Assembly (NCBI GenBank): GCA_025924495.1
Contig: JAICIG010000371.1
Coordinates: 1-8,077, forward strand
Reading direction: 5' to 3'
DNA: 8,077 nucleotides
Source of the DNA: Pirellulales bacterium
GTDB taxonomy: Bacteria > Planctomycetota > Planctomycetia > Pirellulales > JAICIG01
Each line of letters starts with the position of its first letter. Positions within the stretch are counted from its first letter, which is position 1. The position numbers and the translations under genes were made by a program. Below, one piece after another: positions 1-6,893 of the stretch. The notes beneath the pieces were generated by a model. It had not been told where the DNA came from, ran no database searches, and saw nothing but the letters and a program-made list of their open reading frames with translations.

Positions 1-396
1 CACGACGGCGACCGCGGCCGTAGTGTCGATGGACGCCGCAACGCACGTGTTCACCATCAGCGGGCAACATGCGTATGCGGAGGAGGGTGCGTTCGCCATT
101 CACGTGACCCTGCACCACAGCACGGCCAGTGACGCAACCGTGACGAGCATGGCCAATGTCGGCGATTCAGCGTTGCTTGGAACCGGCGGCTTCACCTATT
201 CTGCCACGGAAGGCGCTGCGCCGATCAGCCAGACAGTCGCCACCTTTAGCGATCCTGGCGGCGCCGAGGCATTGACTAACTACTCAGCCAGCATCGATTG
301 GGGCGACGGCACGACGGCGACCGCGGGCGTAGTTTCGATGGACGCCGCAACGCACGTCTTCACCATCAGCGGACAACACACTTATGCCGAAGAAGG
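1..396 (+). repeat. Near-identical direct repeat of a PKD-like module (309-base period)
   Basis: Bases 1-87 and 310-396 align in frame with about ten differences, only four of them in the first 65 bases. The offset is 309 bases, or 103 codons, one PKD-like module. Both copies encode VVSMDAATHVFTISGQH followed by YAEEG. The modules further right (WGDG at residues 192 and 296) are much more diverged, so this pair reflects a recent duplication or gene conversion inside the gene. Confidence 0.85.
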
Positions 397-1735
397 CAGC
401 AAGTCGATCGGCGTGGCTCTCCACGATCTCGGCGCCAGCCTCGCCACGGTCCAGAGCAGGGCCGAAGTGATCGACGCGCCTCTGGCCGCCTCGGGCATTG
501 CGGTCGCGGCCATCGAGGCGACGGAATTCAATGGTGATGTGGCGACCTTCGGTGACGCCGACCTTGCCGCCAATCTGAGCGATTACACGGCCGCGATCGA
601 CTGGGGCGACGGATCGTCGGCGACCGCCGGCTCGATCGCCCGTGGTGCGGACGGACAATTCATCGTGAGCGGCACGCACATTTACGCCTCGGATGGAATA
701 ACGGCAATCACTGCGACGATTCACGACCTCGGCGGCAGCAGCGCCACCGCAACCAGCAGGGCGACCATCGCCGCTTCGTCAGTCGAATCAATCAGCGGCG
801 CGGGCATCAATATCGATGGTTTTGAACTGTCATCGCTCAACGACGCGGCCGTCGCGACCTTCATCGCGTCGAACTCCGCCGAACCCGCCAGCGCCTTCTC
901 CGCCACAATCCGTTGGGGCGACGGCACGACATCGCCGGGGACCATCTCGGGATCGAGTCGGTCATTTACAGTTACAGGCTCGCACATTTACTTGGACGAG
1001 GGCCTGTTCTCCGTGACGGTCACGGTGGCCGATGCTTCCACATCGACCACGATCTCCGCGAGGGCGACTATCCTGGAAGAGTTGTTGGCAGAGGGAACGC
1101 AGGGCACAGCCGATCAACGCTTCATTGACGAGGTCTATCGCGACGTGCTCGGCCGTGGCGCCGAACCGGAGGGACGAGATTTCTGGGTGGCGATTCTCAA
1201 TCGCGTCCATAGCCGCGCCACGGTTGTAGAAGCGATTGAAGCCGCGGTTACCGACGAATATCACAGGGATCTAGTGGCCGCGGAGTTTCTACACTACCTG
1301 CATCGGCAGGCGGAGCCAGAGGCGGTGCGGACTTTTAGTAGCCTATTGGCCGCCGGCAGCACGGCCGAGCAAATCGACGCGATTTTGGTTTCCTCGCCCG
1401 AGTATGTCGGCACCCACGCGGCCGGAAGCAACGACGGCTTCCTGGACAGGCTCTATGCCGACGCGCTGCATCGGCAAGTTGATCGGGGGGCGCGCGGTTT
1501 TTATGACGATCTATTCGCCCGCGGCGCCTCGCGAGCTCAGATCGCCGACATTGTGTTTGCCAGCGACGAATACCGGCGGAATCTCGTCGATACTTGGTAC
1601 GAGCATTACCTTGACCGGCCAGCCGAGCCCGCAGCTCAAGCCCTGTTCTTCAATCAACTGAAGGCCGGATTGAGCGACGAGCAAGTGATTGCCCAACTGC
1701 TGGCCTCAGACGAGTTCTACGCCAAGACCGCATGA
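2..1735 (+). CDS. Large exported PKD-like/DUF4214 protein, 5'-truncated by window edge
   Basis: This is the C-terminal part of a probable extracellular or surface-anchored protein. The frame is open to the left edge: the first codons read TTATAAVVSMDAATHVF, copying an internal repeat, so the GTG at 23 is not a real start. Numbering from that GTG, PKD-like immunoglobulin-fold modules show IDWGDG at 91-96 and 192-197 and IRWGDG at 296-301, each followed by a HxYxxxG strand, with a roughly 100-residue period. Residues 364-568 hold four DUF4214 units (about 366-413, 415-463, 472-520, 521-568) of the form FxxxxYxxxLxRxAEPxxxxF...SxEY. PKD-like arrays are typical of planctomycete surface proteins and likely mediate adhesion; the role of DUF4214 is unknown. 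No transmembrane anchor or sorting motif follows; the protein ends in the last DUF4214 unit. Signal peptide and full length lie outside the window. Domain calls are firm, function is inferred. Confidence 0.9.
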   Translation, partial: TTATAAVVSMDAATHVFTISGQHAYAEEGAFAIHVTLHHSTASDATVTSMANVGDSALLGTGGFTYSATEGAAPISQTVATFSDPGGAEALTNYSASIDWGDGTTATAGVVSMDAATHVFTISGQHTYAEEGSKSIGVALHDLGASLATVQSRAEVIDAPLAASGIAVAAIEATEFNGDVATFGDADLAANLSDYTAAIDWGDGSSATAGSIARGADGQFIVSGTHIYASDGITAITATIHDLGGSSATATSRATIAASSVESISGAGINIDGFELSSLNDAAVATFIASNSAEPASAFSATIRWGDGTTSPGTISGSSRSFTVTGSHIYLDEGLFSVTVTVADASTSTTISARATILEELLAEGTQGTADQRFIDEVYRDVLGRGAEPEGRDFWVAILNRVHSRATVVEAIEAAVTDEYHRDLVAAEFLHYLHRQAEPEAVRTFSSLLAAGSTAEQIDAILVSSPEYVGTHAAGSNDGFLDRLYADALHRQVDRGARGFYDDLFARGASRAQIADIVFASDEYRRNLVDTWYEHYLDRPAEPAAQALFFNQLKAGLSDEQVIAQLLASDEFYAKTA

Positions 1736-2031
1736 CGATGCCATAGCGCCGATTTTGTGATGCAGATCCGCGACGGCTGTCCAATTGGGTAATCCAGTTG
1801 CAAGCCCGACCACGCTCGCCAAATAGCTGCACCAATAAGCGCGGCAATACCTCGATGCGACGATCCGAGCCACGCATTGTAAGTCGTGCGTTTGGCAAGT
1901 CGTAAAATGATTTTGGGTTCGGACTGCATTAGGACCTCGACTATTCGACAGCATTCCCGAACGATACGATTGCGCAAGTGCGGATCTCCATTGAAACCTC
2001 GAGTCCCGTTTCGCAACCGGTCGAGTCGTAG
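1736..2031. other. Intergenic region, no gene seen
   Basis: These 296 bases separate two plus-strand genes. Short open frames here have no recognisable domain or good codon pattern. I see no U-tract terminator after the stop at 1733-1735. Translation of the frame leading into the next gene gives no hydrophobic segments, so there is no visible remnant of an MprF flippase half. The promoter of the downstream gene is expected here, but no box pair with good spacing stands out. Confidence 0.5.
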
Positions 2032-3726
2032 TTGTCGAAAGCTAAGCAGAGTCGTCTGGCCGTGCTCCGTTCTCCCAACACCGCTGACGTTCGCAGGCGC
2101 GCCGAGCGCTTCCGCGAAGTGCTTCAACGATGGGCGCCCATCATCGCACCGCGTGTACTGGCGGCGAGCGTATTTCTTGCAGGCGCCATACTTCTGTTAT
2201 CCGGCGTCATGCCGGCATCGCATGTACGTCTGCAGCTCCTCCGCCGAGTGCTGCCGCTGTCGGTGATCGAGTTGTCCCATTTCCTGGCCAGCATCGAAGG
2301 GCTGCTCTTGATGATTCTGGCTCGCGGGTTGCAGCGGCGGATCGACTCCGCCTATTATCTGACAATCGTCGTACTGGCGTCGGGCATCGTATTGTCGCTG
2401 CTCAAGGGCATAGACATCGCAGAAGCCGTCGTTTTGGCGACGATGTTGGTCGTCCTGGCGCCCTGTCGCCGTCACTTCTACCGCAAAGGGGTCTTGCTCA
2501 CCGAGCGATTTACCTTTCGCTGGTGCATCGCAATCGCCTTGGTCATAATCTGCGCCGTGTGGCTGGTGCAATTCGCTTATGCGCAGGTCGAATACAGCGA
2601 CGAACTCTGGTGGCGTTTCGCACTAGACCAAGATGCTCCGCGCTCGCTACGTGCCGTCGCGGGCGCCGTGCTGATCGCGCTCGTTGTCACCGCAACGGGC
2701 TTGTTGCGAGCCAAGCCTCGCTTGCCGAGTATGCCGACGCGCGAGGACTTGCAGACGGCCCAATCGATTGTTGCCGCATCGCCCGACGCCTCGGCCAACC
2801 TGGCCCTGCTGGGCGACAAATGCTACCTCTTCAACAAAGAGCGGACGGCGCTCATCATGTATGGCGTAGCAGGGCGCAGTTGGGTCTCGCTGGGCGACCC
2901 CGTCGGCGAGCCTTTAGCCGCCAGGCAGCTCGCCTGGGATTTCGTCGAGCTTTGCGACACAGGGGGCCGCTGGCCGGCATTCTATAAAGTCGGCGAGGAT
3001 CGGATCTCGCTCTACGTCGAAATGGGACTGACTGTCATCAAGCTCGGCGAAGAAGCCCGGCTGCCGTTGGCGGATTTCACTTTAGAAGGGAAAGCTCGTA
3101 GGCGCCTCCGCGAAATCAACAACCATTTGTTGGAAGATGGTTGCACGTTTGAGCTCGTCGAACCGGAGATCGACGACGCCTTGTTGGCCGAATTGAAGGC
3201 GATCTCGGATGCATGGCTGGCCGAACGGAATACCGCCGAAAAGGGTTTTTCGCTCGGCTCTTTCGAGTCTGATTATGTGCGCCGTTTTCCAATCGCGCTC
3301 ATCCGTCGTCAGGGGCGCACCATCGCGTTCGCCAATGTCACGCGCGGCTTCGACCGAAAGGAGCTTTCTGGCGAGTTGATGCGCTATCTGCCCGATGCGC
3401 CGCCGGACGTGATGTCGTTCCTCTTCATCCAATTGATGCTATGGGGCCGGCAGCAGGGTATTCAATGGTTCAACCTGGGCATGGCTCCGCTCTCCGGCAT
3501 CGATGCGCAGCCGCTGGCGCCGCTCTGGAACCGCTTTGCCGCCGTGCTCTACCATCACGGCGAGCACTTTTATCATTTTCAGGGTCTCCGAGAATACAAG
3601 GAAAAATTCCATCCCCTGTGGCGGCCGAAGTATCTCGCGACGCGCGGCGGGATCGCTTTGCCCCTCGTCATGGCCAATGTCGTCACGCTGATCTCCGGCG
3701 GCCTGAAGCGGTCGGTCATGCAGTAG
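2032..3726 (+). CDS. MprF-like aminoacyl-phosphatidylglycerol synthase, synthase half only (DUF2156)
   Basis: This predicted inner-membrane enzyme would transfer an amino acid (lysine or alanine) from aminoacyl-tRNA to phosphatidylglycerol, lowering the negative charge of the membrane. Six hydrophobic segments lie at about residues 41-60, 74-98, 108-125, 130-143, 163-185 and 206-224. A cytosolic DUF2156 double-GNAT domain follows at about 236-535. Signature stretches include SPDASANLALLGDK (250-263), GRSWVSLGDPVG (281-292), FTLEGKARRRLR (349-360), EKGFSLGSF (403-411) and FNLGMAPLSG (480-489). The HFLASIEG...LARGLQRRID...PCRRHFYRK stretch also matches MprF. Full MprF proteins have about 840-880 residues with an N-terminal flippase; this one has 564 and starts at the synthase half. 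The start is uncertain: an in-frame TAG ends at 2031, so TTG 2032, GTG 2062 or GTG 2119 are the options, none with a clear Shine-Dalgarno. The amino acid donor cannot be read from sequence. Confidence 0.88.
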   Translation: MSKAKQSRLAVLRSPNTADVRRRAERFREVLQRWAPIIAPRVLAASVFLAGAILLLSGVMPASHVRLQLLRRVLPLSVIELSHFLASIEGLLLMILARGLQRRIDSAYYLTIVVLASGIVLSLLKGIDIAEAVVLATMLVVLAPCRRHFYRKGVLLTERFTFRWCIAIALVIICAVWLVQFAYAQVEYSDELWWRFALDQDAPRSLRAVAGAVLIALVVTATGLLRAKPRLPSMPTREDLQTAQSIVAASPDASANLALLGDKCYLFNKERTALIMYGVAGRSWVSLGDPVGEPLAARQLAWDFVELCDTGGRWPAFYKVGEDRISLYVEMGLTVIKLGEEARLPLADFTLEGKARRRLREINNHLLEDGCTFELVEPEIDDALLAELKAISDAWLAERNTAEKGFSLGSFESDYVRRFPIALIRRQGRTIAFANVTRGFDRKELSGELMRYLPDAPPDVMSFLFIQLMLWGRQQGIQWFNLGMAPLSGIDAQPLAPLWNRFAAVLYHHGEHFYHFQGLREYKEKFHPLWRPKYLATRGGIALPLVMANVVTLISGGLKRSVMQ

Positions 3727-4021
3727 CCTCTTGGCGCTTGCTGCGAGTATGAGTCGCTTCGTCAGATTTAGCCGTCAGTTGGTGCGCGGTTCGCCACCTG
3801 CCAAGATTGCAGCAGAATACCCGGCGCAAACAACGGGACGGCAAGCCCGCAAGTCGTTGGACGCGAGCCTTCATGACGTTCGTTCCGTTGCCCTGCCCGC
3901 TGTGACCAGTTCGAGCGTTGCAACCAGACAGAACTTTCTTCCTTCAGCGGTTGCATTCGAACCGGGGCGCCGTCGATGGTTTACGAGGCGTTCGAGGTAG
4001 GAACCATGTTCGGCGTTTTGA
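3727..4021. other. Convergent intergenic region, no gene seen
   Basis: These bases lie between the 3' ends of a plus-strand and a minus-strand gene. A short plus-strand open frame at 3731-4000 has no recognisable domain and starts only four bases after the synthase stop with no ribosome site, so I do not call it. The only structure I see is the inverted repeat at 3909-3962. Confidence 0.5.
3909..3962. repeat. Imperfect inverted repeat between convergent genes
   Basis: Left arm GTTCGA (3909-3914) plus TGCAACC (3919-3925) pairs with GGTTGCA (3949-3955) plus TCGAAC (3957-3962). That is 13 paired bases with an asymmetric bulge and a 23-base loop. It lies 60 bases past the stop of the minus-strand Gly/Tyr gene and about 180 past the synthase stop. 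There is no T-tract on either side, so it is not a canonical intrinsic terminator, though it may stabilise or end one of the transcripts. Confidence 0.4.
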
Positions 4022-4459
4022 TCACCGATCGAAGTAGGATCCTTGTGGGAAGCCGCGGCTCCCATACAACATCGCGTTGCCGAACGTGCTGCCGCGGATG
4101 CCATAGCCGTATGCTGGAAAGCCGCCGCCGTAGCCATAGCCGTAGCCGCCATTATTATACCCATAAACCGGGTAGCCCCCGTAGCCGTAGCCACCGCTGT
4201 TGTACCCGTAAACCGGGTAGCCGCCGCCGTAGTAGCCGCCGTAATTGCCGTTGCCATACGCTGTCGTATAGCCGCCGTAGAACCTCGGCGAGCCGTAGCC
4301 GCCTCGGTAACCGCCGTACGCCCCGTTCAGATAGTTGTTAACCGCTGCTTGGGCGATGGCTCGCCCCCGCTGTGCTTCGGCCGTTGCGGGAGCGAGTGCT
4401 AGCCAACCGGCCACGCCCAGAGAGACCAGCACTGACGTGCGAATTCGATGACGCATCAT
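4022..4459 (-). CDS. Secreted Gly/Tyr-rich low-complexity protein
   Basis: A 145-residue exported protein of unknown function. The N-terminus MMRHRIRT... with a hydrophobic core and ATAEAQ is a clear signal peptide, probably cut after AEA (residue 29). The 116-residue mature part has 37 Gly and 25 Tyr. It starts with a short charged stretch (RGRAIAQAAVNNYL), then GGY/GYG repeats, including two copies of a 15-residue unit GGYPVYGYN(S/N)GGYGY. The composition resembles structural, adhesive or self-assembling cell-surface proteins; this is inference. The chosen ATG (4457-4459) has AAGGA seven bases upstream. A TTG at 4475-4477 would extend the protein by six residues but lacks such a site; a second ATG follows directly. 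It lies 14 bases after the LRR gene stop, so the two are likely co-transcribed and may be translationally coupled. Confidence 0.8.
   Translation of the reverse strand: MMRHRIRTSVLVSLGVAGWLALAPATAEAQRGRAIAQAAVNNYLNGAYGGYRGGYGSPRFYGGYTTAYGNGNYGGYYGGGYPVYGYNSGGYGYGGYPVYGYNNGGYGYGYGGGFPAYGYGIRGSTFGNAMLYGSRGFPQGSYFDR
4136..4225 (-). repeat. Tandem 45-base coding repeat (GGYPVYGYN unit)
   Basis: Two in-frame copies of a 45-base unit encode GGYPVYGYN(S/N)GGYGY. The 13-base core AAACCGGGTAGCC on the plus strand occurs identically at 4165-4177 and 4210-4222. A degenerate third copy (GGGFPAYGYG) follows. The array suggests growth by slippage or unequal exchange. Confidence 0.75.
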
Positions 4460-4466
4460 GAGAGGT

Positions 4467-4471
4467 TCCTT
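4467..4471 (-). promoter_or_regulatory. Ribosome binding site of the Gly/Tyr-rich gene
   Basis: AAGGA on the minus strand, seven bases before the ATG at 4457-4459. It sits between the LRR gene stop and this ATG and decides the start in favour of ATG over the upstream TTG. Confidence 0.7.
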
Positions 4472-4473
4472 AT

Positions 4474-5886
4474 TCAAAAGTAAATGCGAAGTTCCGGTAG
4501 GGCTTTCTGCAGCTTTTCAACGCCGACATCCGAGACCGGAGTTCCGGCCAAGTCCAGCGATTCCAAGTTCGACATCTCTTGCAGCAGTTTGAGGCCGGCG
4601 TCAGTGACTTGGGTATGGCTCAAATCCAAGTGTCTGAGGCCAGGCAATTTGCCCAGGCGAACCAGACCCGAGTCGCTCACCTGACTATGACTCAGCTTGA
4701 GGGCTTCGAGTTTCGTCAGGCCGTCCAGGTGCTCCAAACCGCGGTCGGTCACCTCGGCGCTGAGCGCCAACGATTGCAGATTGGCTAAACCTTTGAGCTT
4801 CTCGAGGCCGCGGTCGGTGACGTGCCCCTGGGCCAGATCCAGATCGCGGAGTTCGCGAAGGCCCGCCAGGTGCTCCAAGCCTTCGTCCGTCACGTACGGA
4901 CCGCTGATATGAAGCGACTCGAGATGCTGGAAGCCTTTGACGCGTTCCAGGCCGGCGTCGCTAACCTGCGTGCCGTCGAGCGATAGTGTCTTTAGTTTGG
5001 TCAGCCCGGCGAGTTGCTCGATGCCCTCGTCGGTGATCTGCGGGCCGGTCACGATCAACGTATCGAGTTGCGTCAACCCTTTCAAATGAGCCAATCCCTT
5101 GTCGCTGATTTGGTGGTTATGCAGTGACAACGTCTGGAGGTTCGTCAAACCGGCCAGCGAAGCGAGGCCTCCATCGGTAACCCTCCCGCCGGCCAGCACC
5201 AGATGTTCTAGCTTGACGAGGGGCGCCAGATGAGCCAGTCCGGCGTCGCTGATGTAACTGCCCTCCAACACCAACGTCGTTAGCGCGGGCAGCTCCGCGA
5301 GCGCCGCCAGCCCGACATCGTTGACCCGCGCTCCGCGCAGGTCGACGGCTTCGAGTTTGGCAAGCTTCGCGAGCGCTTTCAGCCCTTTGCCGGTAATTTG
5401 CGTGCCGTGCAGGTGCAGCGACTCCAGGCTGGTCATGCCTGCCAGTGACTTCAGACCGTCGTCGGTAACCCGGGGCGCGTTAAGCACCAACGTCCGGAGT
5501 TGTTTCAGGTTGCTGAGCGATGCCAAACCATCGTCGCCGATCTCGTTGCCGACTAGATCGAGCGATTCGAGTTTGCTGAGCTTTGCCAGATGTTCCAAAC
5601 CGGCGTCGGTGACCTTGGCGCCGACCAACACCAGCGTTTCTAGTTGCTTCTGCAAGACAAGCATCTCAAGTGCGGCGTCGGTGACCTGAGGACCGCGTAG
5701 GTCGACCGCCACCACTGGGTTGCCGGGACGCTGTCTGTCACGACGTACGAAGCCGCCCAGCTTCTTGATTTCGGCTTGGAATTGATCGGCTTCCCCTGTT
5801 TCGCCTTTGCGTTCATCGGCCTCGAGCGGAAGTCGGGTGAGGAGCGACAGTGTCGCTACCAGTAACATGGCGCCGCGAAGTCTCAT
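4474..5886 (-). CDS. Secreted leucine-rich repeat protein, 17 repeats
   Basis: A 470-residue exported LRR protein, presumably a protein-binding scaffold; its partner is unknown. The N-terminus MRLRGAMLLVATLSLLTRLPLEA is a signal peptide (likely cut near residue 23), followed by a charged segment DERKGETGEADQFQAEIKKL. From residue 68 to the C-terminus there are 17 repeats of pattern (V/I)(T/S)DxGLxxLxxLxxLxxLxLxxxx. All are 24 residues except repeat 13, which is 23 (residues 356-378), and the last, which ends after 20 in LRIYF. The repeats contain no cysteine. The pattern is the type common in planctomycete exported LRR proteins. The frame is open upstream to an ATG at 6054, but that extension is hydrophilic and overlaps the preceding gene. 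The ATG at 5884-5886 has AAGGAG six bases upstream and opens the signal peptide. The Gly/Tyr-rich gene follows after 14 bases. Confidence 0.9.
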   Translation of the reverse strand: MRLRGAMLLVATLSLLTRLPLEADERKGETGEADQFQAEIKKLGGFVRRDRQRPGNPVVAVDLRGPQVTDAALEMLVLQKQLETLVLVGAKVTDAGLEHLAKLSKLESLDLVGNEIGDDGLASLSNLKQLRTLVLNAPRVTDDGLKSLAGMTSLESLHLHGTQITGKGLKALAKLAKLEAVDLRGARVNDVGLAALAELPALTTLVLEGSYISDAGLAHLAPLVKLEHLVLAGGRVTDGGLASLAGLTNLQTLSLHNHQISDKGLAHLKGLTQLDTLIVTGPQITDEGIEQLAGLTKLKTLSLDGTQVSDAGLERVKGFQHLESLHISGPYVTDEGLEHLAGLRELRDLDLAQGHVTDRGLEKLKGLANLQSLALSAEVTDRGLEHLDGLTKLEALKLSHSQVSDSGLVRLGKLPGLRHLDLSHTQVTDAGLKLLQEMSNLESLDLAGTPVSDVGVEKLQKALPELRIYF

Positions 5887-5892
5887 GGATTT

Positions 5893-5898
5893 CTCCTT
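5893..5898 (-). promoter_or_regulatory. Ribosome binding site of the LRR gene
   Basis: AAGGAG on the minus strand, six bases before the ATG at 5884-5886. This strong site fixes the LRR start at 5886 and rules against the 56-residue longer open frame. Confidence 0.8.
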
Positions 5899-6043
5899 GC
5901 AGAAGGTGGTGATTTCGTTCGAGGTTTGGTTTGACCGCTCCGAGTTTTTCATGTCGTGCTGCGGACGGCGGCGCCAGAATTGAGACGGGGATTGCTTGCT
6001 TCGACGGGCTATCTTTTCAGTCGGCCCCCTTGGCACGCGTGCG

Positions 6044-6775
6044 TTATGCTTCACCGCCTAGATCGTGTCTCTCTTGCATTCGCCCTTGGCGCGCCGAGTG
6101 TCCCGCGTCCACCGCAGTGGCGAGCTGCGGCGTGGGCAGGCGCTGCTTTTCGAATTCGCGCCGCGTCTCGGCGCTGATGAAGTAATACGTCTGCCCTTCC
6201 CAATCGAGCGTCTCTCTGGCGACCATTCTGGGCATGCGAATTCGGGCCACTGGATCTTCGACCATCTGATCCTGGAGGTAGTACTGGTTCTCGTTTAGTT
6301 CCACGAACGAGTGAATGAAACTGAGCAGCCGGTCTTCCACCCACGCGGTGCCGGCCTGTTCGTCGAACGCCGCCAGCGGCAGCTTCAACGTCGAATGATG
6401 GTCAAACTTCATCAGAATCGGCAGGATCTCCAGGTCATAATCCAGAATCATGTTTCGCACTTCCTGATCGTGCGAGAAGTCGAACGTCAGCGTAACTCGT
6501 GCGAGCGTCGAATCGAAGGAAAAGACGATTTTGCTGAAGTCGTCCTGCACGTCGGCCTGAACGTGGATGATGTCTTTGAAATGGGCGACGAGTGCGTCGC
6601 TTCGAGGCCGAAAGACTTCACGGATCTTGGCGACAGACGGAATGAAGTCTTCCGCGAATCGCTGCTGCCGCTCTTGGTATTCCAGGTCGATTACCGATCG
6701 TCTTTGTTCGATCCCTTCGGGCAGCAAGGCAAAGGCAGCATCGAGCCGGCTGCAGAAATCGTCAGCCTTTCTCAT
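6044..6775 (-). CDS. Conserved-type protein with a cysteine-less YHS-like domain
   Basis: A 243-residue protein whose overall family I do not recognise. It has no signal peptide or membrane helix, so it is probably cytosolic. Residues 1-70 look helical and charged (SRLDAAFALLPEGIEQRR...). Residues 80-165 look mixed alpha/beta (FSKIVFSFDSTLARVTLTFDF...). Residues 172-212 match the YHS domain layout: DPV, exactly 20 residues, then YYF, with EGQTYYF and a trailing REFEK. The usual cysteines (DPVCGM, YYFCSxxC) are replaced: DPVARI and YYFISAET. Metal binding of the usual kind is therefore unlikely. The last 30 residues are low-complexity and charged. The ATG at 6773-6775 has GGGAG seven bases upstream. 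The gene runs the same way as the LRR gene, 157 bases ahead of it; co-transcription is possible but unproven. A strong terminator ends just upstream. Confidence 0.75.
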   Translation of the reverse strand: MRKADDFCSRLDAAFALLPEGIEQRRSVIDLEYQERQQRFAEDFIPSVAKIREVFRPRSDALVAHFKDIIHVQADVQDDFSKIVFSFDSTLARVTLTFDFSHDQEVRNMILDYDLEILPILMKFDHHSTLKLPLAAFDEQAGTAWVEDRLLSFIHSFVELNENQYYLQDQMVEDPVARIRMPRMVARETLDWEGQTYYFISAETRREFEKQRLPTPQLATAVDAGHSARQGRMQERHDLGGEA

Positions 6776-6782
6776 GGTAAAA

Positions 6783-6787
6783 CTCCC
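6783..6787 (-). promoter_or_regulatory. Ribosome binding site of the YHS-like gene
   Basis: GGGAG on the minus strand, seven bases before the ATG at 6773-6775. It supports the chosen start. Confidence 0.65.
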
Positions 6788-6840
6788 AAAAGGCCAGGGC
6801 GGAGCGACCTGTCTCGGTGAATCGAACTGTCAGCGAACTC

Positions 6841-6893
6841 AATAAAAAAGCCGACGCGGCAGAACAACTGAAGGTGTTCTGCCGCGCCGGCTT
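6841..6893 (-). terminator. Strong intrinsic terminator on the minus strand
   Basis: Arms 6850-6866 and 6875-6891 form a 17-pair stem with an 8-base loop, extendable by two A-T pairs. The single non-Watson-Crick position is A versus C on the plus strand but a G-U wobble in minus-strand RNA. The minus strand then runs straight into TTTTTTATT (6849-6841). Both facts orient it to the minus strand. It ends 65 bases before the ATG of the YHS-like gene and 500 bases after the stop of the DUF2294 gene, so it most likely ends a separate short RNA, a long 3' tail, or acts as a leader attenuator. Confidence 0.85.

Noticed and set aside
284..724. Antisense 146-residue open frame inside the PKD-like gene
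   Set aside because: Mirrors the repeat structure of the real gene, Arg/Gly-rich with no domain; a shadow of GC-rich coding sequence.
3953..3963. Minus-strand GGTTCGAATGC resembling a tRNA T-loop
   Set aside because: The position after the loop is G rather than C, the flanking bases do not pair as a T-stem, and no acceptor or anticodon arms can be built.
3731..4000. Plus-strand 89-residue open frame just after the synthase gene
   Set aside because: No domain, no ribosome site, and composition like a random GC-rich translation; it also overlaps the inverted repeat.
4130..4320. Regular short repeats that could suggest a CRISPR-like array
   Set aside because: The periodicity is codon-based (GGY/GYG) within an open frame with a signal peptide; there are no uniform repeats with unique spacers.
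5887..6054. Longer LRR protein starting at 6054
   Set aside because: The extra 56 residues are hydrophilic and would hide the signal peptide; a strong AAGGAG site marks the ATG at 5886.
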